This document shows positions 15,199 through 25,252 of a stretch of 64,000 bases of DNA, piece by piece; the first letter of the stretch is position 1; the number at the start of each line of letters is the position of its first letter. The translations under genes and the position numbers were made by a program. A model generated the notes under the pieces. The model made no database searches. It had not been told where the DNA came from and saw nothing but the letters and a program-made list of their open reading frames with translations. The DNA comes from SIG220 sp045615545 (GTDB taxonomy: Bacteria; Bacillota_I; Bacilli_A; RFN20; CAG-826), in the NCBI GenBank assembly GCA_045615545.1, contig JAZLFA010000067.1, forward strand, positions 1 through 64,000, written 5' to 3'.

Positions 15199-16617
15199 AT
15201 GGCCGAAGAAAATAAAGATAAAAGCGTTAAGGAAACGACAGAAGAAAAAAAGAGAAGCAATTCCCGTTTTAAATATATTGTTAACATTTCATTGGTTCTT
15301 ATTATCACTGTTGTAGCAATAGTGGTTTCAATGTCCTCTAACTTCAGCGAAGTTATGAGAGAACTTGGAAACTCTGATTGGCGTTGGATATTAATGATTG
15401 TAGGAATTATGGCGCTTGTTATATTTATTCGTGCTTTGATTCTTTTTTGCTTCGCGCGCTTATACTCACACGATTATAAATATCACCAAGCATTAGCGGT
15501 TGAACAAATCGGTACTTTCTATAGTGGAGTCACTCCAGGGGCAACTGGTGGACAATTTATGGAAGCCTACATCTTTAAAAAGCAAGGCATTCATATTTCT
15601 AGCGCCGTTAGTATGCTAGCAATGTATTCTATTCTTTATCAGATTGGTTTAATTGTTTTTGGTCTCATATCATTCCTAGTTAAATATGATTTCATCATGG
15701 AACTTGGATCTATTCCATTTAACATTGGTGGATGGAGTTTTTCTATTCCTATTTGGCCGTTAACAATTATTGGTTTTATCCTTAATGTCGGAGTTATTGT
15801 TTTGCTCTTGTTAATGAGTTATTGGAAAGGATTCCATCATTTTATTTCTGGACCTTGTGTTGGTTTGTTAGCAAAGCTTCGCATTGTTAAAAACCCTGAC
15901 AAAACACGTGAATCTTTAAGGGTTTCTGTTGAAAACTTTAAAATTGAATTGCGTCGATTAATAACAAATATTCCGTTTACCATTCTTACTTTGGTGTTCT
16001 TTACAATTTACTTTATTTTAAGATTCTCACTTCCATTTTTCTGCGGATTAGCGCTTCATAATCAAACAGCAGTGACGCCAGAATTATTCTGGGATGCAGT
16101 GTTTTTAAGTAACTACCATCAAATGGTTACTGGACTTATTCCTCTCCCTGGTAGTGCTGGTATTAGTGAATATTTCTTTATTAAGTTATTCGTTAATGAA
16201 GCAAACCCTGCAAGTGGCTTCTTCTATATCGCTGGAGCTACGCTTGAAGAGTCTCGTTCATTATCTACTTCTTTATGTACTGCAGCCTTACTTATTTGGC
16301 GTACATTCTCATTCACACTTCCTTTATTGATAGCAGGATTTGTGACAGCCTTTTATCGCGCTGCCCCACATAATGTTACTGCGACTGATGAAATGCCTAG
16401 TAGAGATACCTATATTGAAATGCAGAAGCAAACTCTTGTTACACGAAAAGAGCAATTAGAAAGTACAATACATTCTGGAATATTGTCTAAAGATGCAATT
16501 ATGAAGCGACTAAAGGCACTTAATTGGCAAGAAAAGAAAAAAAAGAATAAGAAAGAGCCAGTAAACAATGATGAGTTTATTGATATTGATATCAAGAATG
16601 ATGAAGAGGAAGAGTAA
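15199..16617 (+). CDS. UPF0104/MprF-N-like polytopic membrane protein (flippase-like)
   Basis: 472 residues from ATG 15199; the upstream ATG 15163 is unlikely because it lies within the dyad before the -10. Charged N-terminus, then about 8 membrane segments in the pattern of the lysylphosphatidylglycerol synthase TM region (YHQALAVEQIG, SGVTPGATGGQFMEAY, LIPLPGSAGISEYFF), and a charged cytoplasmic tail. The aminoacyl-transferase domain of MprF is absent, so a lipid flippase or glycolipid role is more likely than lysyl-PG synthesis. It shares TAATG with the next gene, a glycosyltransferase likely acting on diacylglycerol. Confidence 0.8.
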   Translation: MAEENKDKSVKETTEEKKRSNSRFKYIVNISLVLIITVVAIVVSMSSNFSEVMRELGNSDWRWILMIVGIMALVIFIRALILFCFARLYSHDYKYHQALAVEQIGTFYSGVTPGATGGQFMEAYIFKKQGIHISSAVSMLAMYSILYQIGLIVFGLISFLVKYDFIMELGSIPFNIGGWSFSIPIWPLTIIGFILNVGVIVLLLLMSYWKGFHHFISGPCVGLLAKLRIVKNPDKTRESLRVSVENFKIELRRLITNIPFTILTLVFFTIYFILRFSLPFFCGLALHNQTAVTPELFWDAVFLSNYHQMVTGLIPLPGSAGISEYFFIKLFVNEANPASGFFYIAGATLEESRSLSTSLCTAALLIWRTFSFTLPLLIAGFVTAFYRAAPHNVTATDEMPSRDTYIEMQKQTLVTRKEQLESTIHSGILSKDAIMKRLKALNWQEKKKKNKKEPVNNDEFIDIDIKNDEEEE

Positions 16618-17792
16618 TGAATATTGCTATATTTACTGATACATACCCCCCTTTTATCAATGGTGTTTCTACTTCTTGTTATAACCTATGCCAAGTGCTT
16701 AAAAAACACGGACATAATGTTACTGTAGTGACGCCTAGATCAGATGATGGACCACTTGAATATAAAGATGGAATAATTTATCTTCCAGGTTTTGCGCTTA
16801 AAAAACTTTATGATTATCGTGTCCCTAATTTATTTCCACGCAAGGCTTTTAAAATACTAAAAACTTTGAATATTGATATCATCCATAATCAAACTGATTT
16901 TTCTGTTGGTATATTTGCTAGAAAAGCAGCAAAGAAATTGAATGTGCCAATTGTATATACTTATCACACAAATTACGAAGACTATACATATATCGTTACC
17001 CATGGTGTTTTAGATCGAGCAGCAAAAAAAGTTGTTCGTATTTACAGTAATGGTGTTGCCCATAATGCAACCGAATTTATTACACCAAGTGATAAAACAA
17101 AAACATTTATGCGCTTAGCAGGTAATGACTTATATATTAACTGTATTCCTACTGGTATTGATTTCTCCATTTTTGAAGATAAATATTTTGATTTAGAAAA
17201 AGCCAGAGCTTTTAAACAAGAGCATGGCATCGCTGAAAAAACAAAAGTGGTACTAATTTTAGGAAGACTTGCTAAAGAAAAGAGCATGGATGTTTCTATT
17301 CGTGGGTACGCTGCTTATTTAGCTAAATATCCTGATAGCGACACAAAGATGATTGTGGTGGGGGATGGTCCCGCAAGAAGCGAGCTCGAATTACTTACTC
17401 ATGAACTCCACATTTCTAAATATGTTGATTTTATTGGAAAGAAGTCAGCTGAAGAAGTGCCATTTTATTATCATTTAGCTGATGTATATACTAGTGCTTC
17501 ATTAACCGAAACACAGGGACTAACATTTATGGAAGCAATGGCGGCAGGCACAACTGTATTAGCAAGATATGATGATAACTTATCAGGCACAATTATTGAT
17601 GGGAAAAGTGGATACTTCTTCACCGATGAAAATAGCTTTGTTAATCAGTTAAATCGTATATTTAATTCTACTGATATGGAAAAAGAAAATATCCGTAAAG
17701 GCGCTTTTGAGATATTGGATTTCTATTCAATCGAAAGATTTTATAACAATATTATTGAGGTTTATTACCGTGCTATCAAAAAATACTGGTAA
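16617..17792 (+). CDS. GT4-family glycosyltransferase, likely 1,2-diacylglycerol 3-glucosyltransferase
   Basis: 391 residues, GT-B fold. The N-terminus FTDTYPPFINGVSTS and the nucleotide-binding segment VGDGPARSELE / EAMAAGTTV match the Acholeplasma/Firmicute glycolipid synthases that glucosylate diacylglycerol at the membrane. The start overlaps the stop of the flippase-like gene. The pair could build and move membrane glycolipids. Substrate is inferred from family resemblance. Confidence 0.82.
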   Translation: MNIAIFTDTYPPFINGVSTSCYNLCQVLKKHGHNVTVVTPRSDDGPLEYKDGIIYLPGFALKKLYDYRVPNLFPRKAFKILKTLNIDIIHNQTDFSVGIFARKAAKKLNVPIVYTYHTNYEDYTYIVTHGVLDRAAKKVVRIYSNGVAHNATEFITPSDKTKTFMRLAGNDLYINCIPTGIDFSIFEDKYFDLEKARAFKQEHGIAEKTKVVLILGRLAKEKSMDVSIRGYAAYLAKYPDSDTKMIVVGDGPARSELELLTHELHISKYVDFIGKKSAEEVPFYYHLADVYTSASLTETQGLTFMEAMAAGTTVLARYDDNLSGTIIDGKSGYFFTDENSFVNQLNRIFNSTDMEKENIRKGAFEILDFYSIERFYNNIIEVYYRAIKKYW

Positions 17793-18549
17793 AGTTATTA
17801 CTAAAATTAAAAACAACAAGAGCAATATAACCATTTATTTTGGTAAAGAAAAATTGACTGTTGATAACGATACTTTCGCAAGCTTTTACTTATACCAAGG
17901 CAAAATACTATCTGATAAAGAATTAGATGAAATTAGAAAAGTAAGTGATGCGAGCAAGTATTTCCGTTATGCATTATCGCTTTTATCAAAAAGAATTTAT
18001 ACCGAATTGAATATGCGAGAAAAGTTATATGCAAAGGGAGCGAATAAAGGACAAGTTGATCGTTTGATTATTGTATTAAAGAAAAACGATCTCATCTCGG
18101 ATAAAGCTTTTATTGAAGATTACATCGAATACGCTAACGAGAAAGGATATGGCAAAAATAAGATTATTGCTAATTTAACCCGTAAAGGAATATTTAAAAG
18201 CGACATTGCTAAAATATCATTCCCACTAGCTAAAGAGCGTAGCAAGGCTAAAAATACCCTTCCTCGTTTAGAAAAACAATATGATAAATATAACGAAGCC
18301 TCTAAAAGAGAACATATCAAGGCAGCGTTAATTAGACAAGGTTTTGATATTGAAGTAGCTAATGAAGTTGTTGGTTATATTAAACCTAACAACAAAAGCG
18401 ATGAAATATCTAAACTAAAGAAAGATATTAAGGCGACAAAAACTAGATTAGCGAGAAAATATCAAGGACGTGAATTAAAAGAAAAATGTATACAATGCTT
18501 AATCCGTAAGGGTTATCACTTAAACGATATTATTAAAGAAATGGAGTAA
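17770..18549 (+). CDS. recX: RecX-like regulatory protein
   Basis: 259 residues from GTG 17770, preceded by GAGG (17757-17760) at 9 nt; an ATG at 17707 would overlap the glycosyltransferase by 86 bp and has no ribosome site. RecX modulates RecA filaments. Helical repeats are visible: YALSLLSKRIYTELNMREKL, LKKNDLISDKAFIEDYI, KGYGKNKIIANLTRKGI. It overlaps the preceding gene by 23 bp and is 6 bp before yhaM. recA itself lies at 42,373. Confidence 0.85.
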   Translation: MLSKNTGKVITKIKNNKSNITIYFGKEKLTVDNDTFASFYLYQGKILSDKELDEIRKVSDASKYFRYALSLLSKRIYTELNMREKLYAKGANKGQVDRLIIVLKKNDLISDKAFIEDYIEYANEKGYGKNKIIANLTRKGIFKSDIAKISFPLAKERSKAKNTLPRLEKQYDKYNEASKREHIKAALIRQGFDIEVANEVVGYIKPNNKSDEISKLKKDIKATKTRLARKYQGRELKEKCIQCLIRKGYHLNDIIKEME

Positions 18550-18555
18550 AAATAT

Positions 18556-19488
18556 ATGAAACTAGTAAAAGAATTTGTTGAAGGAGATTCACTCGTTACT
18601 CAATTATTGGTGAACAATGTTAGTAAAGGAGTAAACGCTACTGGATCAAGCTATCTTAATGTTGAGCTTAGAGATGCGAGTGGTGTAATTCAAGCTAAGA
18701 AGTGGGAAGTAGTTGAAGGTGACGAAAATATTTTTGTTGCAGGCAATGTTATTGAAGTAGGGCTTGAAATTATCATGTATCGCACATCCTTACAAGGTAA
18801 GATTATTAATGCAAAATTAGTGCCACTTGATAGTATTGATGTAGCGAAATTTGTTAAACAAGCTCCAATTAGTAAAGATGAACTTAAAAAGCAATTACTC
18901 GCCCATGTTAATTCTATTAAAAATGAAGAATGTAACAAGATTGTTAATTACTTTATTAAAAAGTTTGAAAAACAAATTTATGATCATCCAGCCGCTAGCT
19001 CAATCCATCATGAATATAATAGTGGTTTATTAATGCACACTGTCAGCATGGCAAATATTGCAGTAAATGTGGAAAATATGTATCCAGAAATTAATCATGA
19101 TTTACTTCTCTCTGGAATCATTCTTCATGATATTGGTAAGATTATCGAACTTGAAGGACCGGTTGTATATAAATATTCTATTGAAGGTAAATTAATCGGC
19201 CATATTTCAATTATGGTTAGTGAAATACGTAAAGCTGCTGATGAATTAAAAATTAGTGATGAAATTAGAGTATTGCTTGAACATATGGTTTTATCACATC
19301 ACGGACAACTTGAATATGGTTCACCAGTTTTACCACAAACTAGAGAGGCTTTATTAATTTCATTAATTGATAATCTTGATAGCAAAATGACTATTGTTGA
19401 TAAAGCATTAGAAGGAATAGAAAAGGGCGAATGGTCCCAGAAGGTATACGCCCTTGATTCTCGTTGCTTCTATAAGCACGGTTTATAA
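18556..19488 (+). CDS. yhaM: 3'-5' exoribonuclease YhaM
   Basis: 310 residues, family length. N-terminal OB-fold (about 10-95) and a C-terminal HD domain (about 145-300) with HHEYNSGLLMHT, ILHDIGK and LSHHGQLEYGSP. YhaM trims RNA and single-stranded DNA 3' ends. Ribosome site GGAG overlaps the recX stop. It converges on hit with no gap. Neighbourhood with hit and prsA matches B. subtilis. Confidence 0.93.
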   Translation: MKLVKEFVEGDSLVTQLLVNNVSKGVNATGSSYLNVELRDASGVIQAKKWEVVEGDENIFVAGNVIEVGLEIIMYRTSLQGKIINAKLVPLDSIDVAKFVKQAPISKDELKKQLLAHVNSIKNEECNKIVNYFIKKFEKQIYDHPAASSIHHEYNSGLLMHTVSMANIAVNVENMYPEINHDLLLSGIILHDIGKIIELEGPVVYKYSIEGKLIGHISIMVSEIRKAADELKISDEIRVLLEHMVLSHHGQLEYGSPVLPQTREALLISLIDNLDSKMTIVDKALEGIEKGEWSQKVYALDSRCFYKHGL

Positions 19489-19899
19489 TTATAAAGATTT
19501 CTTTATTTCGTCTTTCAACGCTGGTAGGTTTATGCCTGCGGCGTTTTCTTTAAATTCAATCTTTAATGCGTCATTAGCATCAAAACGTGGAATAACGTGG
19601 ACATGAAAGTGTTTAACTGTTTGTCCCGCAGCTTCGTAGCAATTGGTTAATATATTTACCCCGTTAGCGTGTAATGATGTGATTTGTGCTTGCCCAATGC
19701 GTTGAGCAACATCCATTACCTTATGCATAAGTTCTTTTGGAACTGATAAAAAATTATCATAATGTTTTTTAGGGATAACAAGGGTATGGCCTTTAGTTAC
19801 TTGACTTATATCAAGAAACGCCATAATTTCATCATCCTCATAAACAATATGAGCAGGGATTTCTCCATCTACAATTTTGCAAAATACATCTTTTTCCAT
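19489..19899 (-). CDS. hit: HIT-family nucleotide-binding hydrolase
   Basis: 136 residues. The histidine triad is in HFHVHVIPRF near residue 100; the N-terminus CKIVDGEIPAHIVYEDD is typical. HIT proteins hydrolyse nucleotide-linked phosphoramidates such as AMP-lysine. AGGAGG lies just before the ATG. Stop codons of hit and yhaM abut. Confidence 0.93.
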   Translation of the reverse strand: MEKDVFCKIVDGEIPAHIVYEDDEIMAFLDISQVTKGHTLVIPKKHYDNFLSVPKELMHKVMDVAQRIGQAQITSLHANGVNILTNCYEAAGQTVKHFHVHVIPRFDANDALKIEFKENAAGINLPALKDEIKKSL

Positions 19900-19908
19900 T
19901 TTTTCCTC

Positions 19909-20526
19909 CTAAAATAATTCTTCCTTTAATTTAATTGAATCTGCTTCGGTTATTTTTCTTATTGGTTTACATGGATTGCCATAGGCTAAATAATTATCAG
20001 GTATGTCTTTACTGACAACACTTCCCGCACCTATTACTACTCCATTACCGATATTAACTCCTGGTAGAATAGTGACGTTTCCCGCAATCCAACAATTATT
20101 TCCAATTGTAACTGGTTTACCATATTCTTTATCAGTTAGTTTGTTTAGTTTATTATCAAAATATTTATTCCTCTCTTGATACATCAAGGGATGTAAAGGA
20201 GTATATATTGATACATTTGGTCCAAAGAAACAATCATCTCCGATTATAACTGGGCATACATCTAATATCGTTAATCCATTATTTGCGTAAAAGTTTTTGC
20301 CAATTTTGGTATGGATTCCATAATCGACGTATAGATTTCCTTGAATATAGATTCCTTCTTTATGATTTGGAAAAATTTCATCTAATAATTTCATCTTTTT
20401 TGGATTGGAATCATAACAAGCATTAAAATCTTTTACTTTATCGTGTGCGTTATGCGCGATAGAAACACTATATGCTGAACCATCAACATATATTTTTCCC
20501 GCTAGCATCTTCTTATATTCTTCCAT
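19909..20526 (-). CDS. Maltose/galactoside O-acetyltransferase family protein
   Basis: 205 residues. Left-handed beta-helix acetyltransferase: N-terminal mac domain (YKKMLAGKIYVDGSA), hexapeptide repeats, GDDCFFGPNVSIYTPLHP with the catalytic His, and the C-terminal GAGSVVSKDIP / GNPCKPIRKI typical of Maa/LacA/NodL. Transfers acetyl from acetyl-CoA to a sugar. It is 9 bp upstream of hit on the same strand. Confidence 0.92.
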   Translation of the reverse strand: MEEYKKMLAGKIYVDGSAYSVSIAHNAHDKVKDFNACYDSNPKKMKLLDEIFPNHKEGIYIQGNLYVDYGIHTKIGKNFYANNGLTILDVCPVIIGDDCFFGPNVSIYTPLHPLMYQERNKYFDNKLNKLTDKEYGKPVTIGNNCWIAGNVTILPGVNIGNGVVIGAGSVVSKDIPDNYLAYGNPCKPIRKITEADSIKLKEELF

Positions 20527-20562
20527 AAACCTACCATATCTATTTTAAAACAAAATAGGGTA

Positions 20563-20592
20563 AAGAAAAAGAACCGCATTTGATTGCGGTTC
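20563..20592 (-). terminator. Rho-independent terminator of the lipoprotein pair
   Basis: On the minus strand: GAACCGCA (20592-20585), loop, TGCGGTTC (20578-20571), then TTTTTCTTT. It lies 16 bp after the stop of the 600-aa lipoprotein gene. Confidence 0.85.
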
Positions 20593-20607
20593 TTGTTTGA
20601 TTATTAA

Positions 20608-22410
20608 TTATTCAAATAATTCTGGATAGTTGCTCTTGAAGTAATCGTAAACAGCTTGATCATGATATTTGATTTCCATCTTTTCAAGATAGTATTTAGT
20701 AGCAAGTGTGCCATATGATTCACTTACACCAACAATCTTTGTGATTTCGTTAATCATTTCTTCCATTGCTTCTGCACCACGTGTGTTACGGTATGAGTTG
20801 GCGCTTGTCTTAGAAAGTTTTGAGGAAGAACAAGCTTCTTCAATTTGAACAACATAATATGTTTTACTTGAAGAATCGTAATGTAAGATGTCTTTTGTTG
20901 GATCATCATCAACACCGATACGGCTACTTGTCTTTAAGTAGTTCTTACCGTTGATTCTTGCAACATAAGCATTTTCATCTTCTGGAACGATATAGTCATA
21001 ACTTCCATCAATTAATTGCCAACGATCAACTTCTTTTCTTTCTTCAGCAGTTTCTTTTACACCATTAGCAACACCGATATTGAATAATCTACTTCTAATA
21101 GAATCTGGTAATTGTGTTAAGCCACCATTTTTAATGAACCAACCAGTTGTGGTGTGGTCTTTAAGTTTGAGTTCTCTTTCTTTGATTTCTCTTCCAACTT
21201 CAATTGGATATGAGTTACTACCAGTAAATTCGCTTTCAGCAGATGTATCTGTTAATGCTGGGTTAACTTTGATGGATTCATACTTCTTCATCATGTCACC
21301 ATATTCGGTTCCAAGATAAACTGTATCACCAATAACTTCATCATCAAGTTTGAAGACGTTACCGTTTGATTTTTCTTGGATGTCTGCAATGATTGCTTTT
21401 TGTTCATCTGTTAATCCAGGTGCACCAACTAAGATGTTGGAGTAATCTTTAAAGACATCAAGTGTGATTTCGTCTTCGCTTGGTAAAGCGTTGATTCTTT
21501 CAACTAAGTGGTTTGCGACATAGTCAGCAACCATTGGGTATTCACTATTATTAGCAATAGTAATGATATTCACTTTACGAGCGTAGCTACGTCCGAGAGT
21601 GTTATATGTTTCATCTAATAGATATTGCTCAGTCAATAATTGAGTAGAGATATCTGGGATGAGCTTCTTTTCTACATAGTGATAGGTATCACCAGTGAAG
21701 TATTCTTTATGTAAGAAGGCTTCGAAGACTTGTTCTGGTTCATAATCAGGTGTTAATAAACCTTCATATAATTCCCCAGCAAAGCCTGAAACTAATGGAT
21801 CAGCAACATCTTCCATAGCACCTTTTAAAGCGACTAAGAATTTCTTTTCTGAGAAGATGCTTCTATCGCTATAAGAGCCAGATGAGATTTTATCGTACAT
21901 AGTTGTAGCGATACGATCTTGGATGGTGCTCCATTTTGCCCAGACACGGATGAGTTCTGATTTACACGCATCAGCGTCTTCGCTAACTTCTTTAATATCT
22001 TCTGGATTATCATCGTTAACACGTTTTCCATCATCGTTAACTGTCCAGTAAGCTTTGTGTGTTTTGACAAATGAATTTGTCTTTGGTGTTGTTGCTGCAT
22101 TCATTTCAGCAAAACATTCTTCTAATGTGATGTCTTCGGCACTAGGTGCTGGAGTAACATTTCTAGAATAGAAACCAATGACTGATTGAGAATAACGATA
22201 TAAAACTTCGTTAAGGACATCGTCACCGACACCGCCATCTCTAATTGCGTCATAAACAACACTTGCGACGTTGTTATAAACTTCTTCGTCAAATTCTACT
22301 AATTTAGAATCATAATCGGTTGGCTTTGCAATGATTTCATCACAAGCTGTTAATCCTAATAATCCGATAGCAGAGAGGACTAATACTTTAGCAATCTTTT
22401 TACTTAACAT
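20608..22410 (-). CDS. Large lipoprotein coupled to PrsA-like foldase, unknown function
   Basis: 600 residues from ATG 22410, selected by AGGAGG 12 nt upstream and a clean lipoprotein signal (LLGLTAC, Cys about residue 23). After lipidation it would face the outside. No parvulin motif was recognised; the body is acidic, with PrsA-like overall composition (helical N-terminus, RSRLFNIGVANG, YYVVQIEEA near the C-terminus). Its start overlaps the end of the PrsA-like gene by 11 bp, so the two are translated together. Possibly a degenerate foldase paralogue or partner. Confidence 0.7.
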   Translation of the reverse strand: MLSKKIAKVLVLSAIGLLGLTACDEIIAKPTDYDSKLVEFDEEVYNNVASVVYDAIRDGGVGDDVLNEVLYRYSQSVIGFYSRNVTPAPSAEDITLEECFAEMNAATTPKTNSFVKTHKAYWTVNDDGKRVNDDNPEDIKEVSEDADACKSELIRVWAKWSTIQDRIATTMYDKISSGSYSDRSIFSEKKFLVALKGAMEDVADPLVSGFAGELYEGLLTPDYEPEQVFEAFLHKEYFTGDTYHYVEKKLIPDISTQLLTEQYLLDETYNTLGRSYARKVNIITIANNSEYPMVADYVANHLVERINALPSEDEITLDVFKDYSNILVGAPGLTDEQKAIIADIQEKSNGNVFKLDDEVIGDTVYLGTEYGDMMKKYESIKVNPALTDTSAESEFTGSNSYPIEVGREIKERELKLKDHTTTGWFIKNGGLTQLPDSIRSRLFNIGVANGVKETAEERKEVDRWQLIDGSYDYIVPEDENAYVARINGKNYLKTSSRIGVDDDPTKDILHYDSSSKTYYVVQIEEACSSSKLSKTSANSYRNTRGAEAMEEMINEITKIVGVSESYGTLATKYYLEKMEIKYHDQAVYDYFKSNYPELFE

Positions 22411-24232
22411 AGTAACAAGCTCCTCCTGGGACAACCCAATCATTATTAATGCCAGCGATAATACGTTCTGTTTCTGTCATCTTAAATCCGATAACACAAC
22501 GTGTTGGGATTAAACGATAATCAGTAGTTGCATCAACGTATTCAACACGGTTAGCATTTTGTAATTCGATTAATTCGGCATATGTTCTCCAAGCCTTATT
22601 TAAAGTTTCTTTAGCAGAGTTGGAGTTTGTATATCTTGTAGCAGTGATATATTCAGTGATCTTTTTGCCTAAATCTATACCATCAGTGTTATTGAATCTT
22701 AGACCGACTGAATATTTTTCGTATAAACGATAATCGTAAGTGGAATCAAATGACTTAATAGCAGATTTAATTTCGCTTGCACGTGTTTCGTATACGGATT
22801 TATCTGTTGAATAGATGTAGTTGACATATGTGTTCTTGTCTTTTCCATCTGGATCAACTGGATATTTTTCATCACCTGGAACTGTGTTGGTGTAATATTC
22901 TTCTAATGAAACATCATATGAATCTTTTCCACCTTCACAGAAATCATAGATTGATTTTTGTAAAATCATGAAGTGAATACCATGTTCACTACGAACGCCA
23001 ATAATAACATTACCGTTTTCATCAGTTAAGACTGATTTGCCAGTACTAGCATCAATGAGTTTGAATCTAGGATTTAATAGTGTTTCGTCATCAACAACGA
23101 GTGGGAAGTTGATTGCATCACCAATATTATCTTCATCAAGAACCTCATTTGTAATAACAAATGGGTTATGGAAGTTTAAGTATTTGTTCCAAAGAACATT
23201 TCTTGGATAGTAGTGTGAGTTGTTACCATTAACTTCACGACCTTGTTTATCAGCAACATCTTCTGCAACTTCACCAATTTTTAAGAATGCTCCGTAAGGA
23301 ACTTCTTGTAAGCCAAGATTTGTAAAGAAGTCTTTAGCAGTGATTGCATCACTTACTTCAGCATTTAATCCTAAACCTTCTTCAATCGCACTGTTGCTTG
23401 CTTCACTAATAGCTTCATAAGCATAAATACCTAATTTAAATTCGTTAACGAATGAAGTGGTTGTGGTCATAATACCAAGGTCACCACCTTTTTCAGCACT
23501 ACCAGTATCTTCTGAGATCTTTGTAGCAACTTCTGAGAAAACGAATGATGTGTCAGTTAAATACTTAATTGATTCGCTTAAGTTTTTAGCTTCGCCTTCG
23601 GAAATAGTGCCATCATAGAAACTAGATGCACCTTCTGCGACTTTTACTAAAACGTGACGAACGTGGAATGGATACGAACTCTTAATAGAGCCTTGTGTTT
23701 GTACGGCTTCACCTTGATCATCAACACCAATATATTCCTTTGTTAAGGTTTCCTTGTTGTCGACGAAGTATTTGTCTTCGATTTCTTCCTTTTCGATTTC
23801 ATATTTGAAGTATTCTAATAATTCATCTGCGTCTTCACAGCCGTGTGAATCAAGAATTTTTTGCCATTCTTCATCATATGTTGTTCCGTTGGTTTTACGG
23901 TTTTGTTCAGCTTCTTGCTGAGCGCCAGTAACATTACCTTTTGCTTCGGATAGAATCTTTTCTTTTGATTTCTTGTAAATTGTTGTACTTGAAGAATCGA
24001 ATTCATGACGGATGATTGATTCCAGAATTGCATTGTAGAATTTGGAAATTCCATCAGATGATTCACGATACTTGTCATAGATATCATTGGTTAAGACGGT
24101 AACTTCTTTTCCAGCGCTATCTTTGAATGTAACGATAGCTTTTTCTTTAGTTGTAACTTCGTTACATGCGGCAAGTGCGAGTACTGCAATGAGGGAAGAA
24201 ACTAAACCGATTGATAGTTTTTTCTTGTTCAT
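22400..24232 (-). CDS. prsA: PrsA-like peptidyl-prolyl isomerase lipoprotein (parvulin)
   Basis: 610 residues, about twice the usual PrsA (~290). Lipoprotein signal ALAACNE (Cys about residue 23). A parvulin domain at about 190-280: FHVRHVLVKV, FSEVATKISEDTGSAEKGGDLG. PrsA folds exported proteins outside the membrane. The second half is a long extension of unknown role. AGGAG precedes the start and a TTGCAA-18-TATAAT promoter lies upstream. Synteny with hit and yhaM supports the name. Confidence 0.85.
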   Translation of the reverse strand: MNKKKLSIGLVSSLIAVLALAACNEVTTKEKAIVTFKDSAGKEVTVLTNDIYDKYRESSDGISKFYNAILESIIRHEFDSSSTTIYKKSKEKILSEAKGNVTGAQQEAEQNRKTNGTTYDEEWQKILDSHGCEDADELLEYFKYEIEKEEIEDKYFVDNKETLTKEYIGVDDQGEAVQTQGSIKSSYPFHVRHVLVKVAEGASSFYDGTISEGEAKNLSESIKYLTDTSFVFSEVATKISEDTGSAEKGGDLGIMTTTTSFVNEFKLGIYAYEAISEASNSAIEEGLGLNAEVSDAITAKDFFTNLGLQEVPYGAFLKIGEVAEDVADKQGREVNGNNSHYYPRNVLWNKYLNFHNPFVITNEVLDEDNIGDAINFPLVVDDETLLNPRFKLIDASTGKSVLTDENGNVIIGVRSEHGIHFMILQKSIYDFCEGGKDSYDVSLEEYYTNTVPGDEKYPVDPDGKDKNTYVNYIYSTDKSVYETRASEIKSAIKSFDSTYDYRLYEKYSVGLRFNNTDGIDLGKKITEYITATRYTNSNSAKETLNKAWRTYAELIELQNANRVEYVDATTDYRLIPTRCVIGFKMTETERIIAGINNDWVVPGGACYYVK

Positions 24233-24266
24233 TTTAACTCTCCTTTTCTGAATGTATAGCGGTTAT

Positions 24267-24296
24267 ATTATATATAATTGGTATTTTTCTTTGCAA
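24267..24296 (-). promoter_or_regulatory. Promoter of the prsA-like operon
   Basis: Minus strand TTGCAA (24296-24291), 18-bp spacer, TATAAT (24272-24267), about 35 nt before the start codon. Confidence 0.65.
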
Positions 24297-24381
24297 CAAC
24301 TATTTTTAATAGTAAGGATAATAGAGTCAAAACTAACCAAGAAATAACCATACAAGTATGACAAAAAAATTATTATATCGT

Positions 24382-24410
24382 TTGAATGTTTCCTATTACT
24401 TTTATAAAAT
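24382..24410 (+). promoter_or_regulatory. Promoter of the suf operon
   Basis: TTGAAT (24382-24387), 17-bp spacer, TAAAAT (24405-24410). Expected start near 24417, giving a leader of about 17 nt with GAGG. No SufR/IscR-type site was recognised. Confidence 0.65.
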
Positions 24411-24433
24411 ATGTGCGATTTGAGGTAAATGGT

Positions 24434-25252
24434 ATGAGCAAACTGGAAATCAAAAATTTACATGTTAATGTCGACCAAAAAGAAATACTGAAGGGTGTTG
24501 ATTTAGTTATAACGAGCGGTGAAACTGTCGCACTTCTTGGTCCAAATGGACATGGAAAATCTACATTATTAAATGTAATCATGGGTCATCCAAAATATAA
24601 AATCACCAAAGGTGAAGTTATATTTGATGGCAAAAAACTTAATGAACTTACTACTGATCAACGCGCAAAACTTGGTCTATTTTTAGGCTTCCAAAATCCA
24701 GCCGAAGTTCCTGGTGTAAACAATAGCGATTTTTTAAGAGCCGCTGTTAATGCTCATAGTGATAAACCAATCTCAACATATAATTTTTATAAGATATTAG
24801 ACAAAGCTACAAAAGAAGTAAAAATACCTTTTGATTTTGCTAATCGTAGTTTGAATGAAGGGTTTTCTGGTGGCGAAAAGAAAAGAAACGAAATTCTTCA
24901 ACTTTTATTATTGAATCCATCATTAGCTATGCTTGATGAGATTGATTCAGGTTTAGATGTTGACGCAATCAATGTTGTAGCAGAAGTTATCAATAAGATA
25001 AAAGATGAACAAAAAAGCTTTTTAGTCATCTCCCATTATGCTCGATTGTTTGACTTAATTAAACCAACAAGAACCATTGTAATGATTAATGGAAAAATAG
25101 TTCTTGATGGTGGTGTAGATATTATTAAAAGAATAGATGAAACAGGCTATGAGTTTATTAAAACAGAACTCGGAATTGAAATAGCAAAAGATGAAGCTGA
25201 AATGAACACAGTTTCTATTGGAACATGTGCTGTTAAGGAAGCAATAAAATGA
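24434..25252 (+). CDS. sufC: Fe-S cluster assembly ATPase SufC
   Basis: 272 residues from ATG 24434 (GAGG at 24422-24425); the earlier ATG 24386 falls within the promoter. ABC ATPase with Walker A GPNGHGKST, signature FSGGEKKRNEI and Walker B LAMLDEIDSGLD, diagnostic of SufC. Powers the SufBCD scaffold. The stop overlaps sufD (ATGA). The C-terminus has a short extra tail (about residues 250-272). Confidence 0.95.
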   Translation: MSKLEIKNLHVNVDQKEILKGVDLVITSGETVALLGPNGHGKSTLLNVIMGHPKYKITKGEVIFDGKKLNELTTDQRAKLGLFLGFQNPAEVPGVNNSDFLRAAVNAHSDKPISTYNFYKILDKATKEVKIPFDFANRSLNEGFSGGEKKRNEILQLLLLNPSLAMLDEIDSGLDVDAINVVAEVINKIKDEQKSFLVISHYARLFDLIKPTRTIVMINGKIVLDGGVDIIKRIDETGYEFIKTELGIEIAKDEAEMNTVSIGTCAVKEAIK

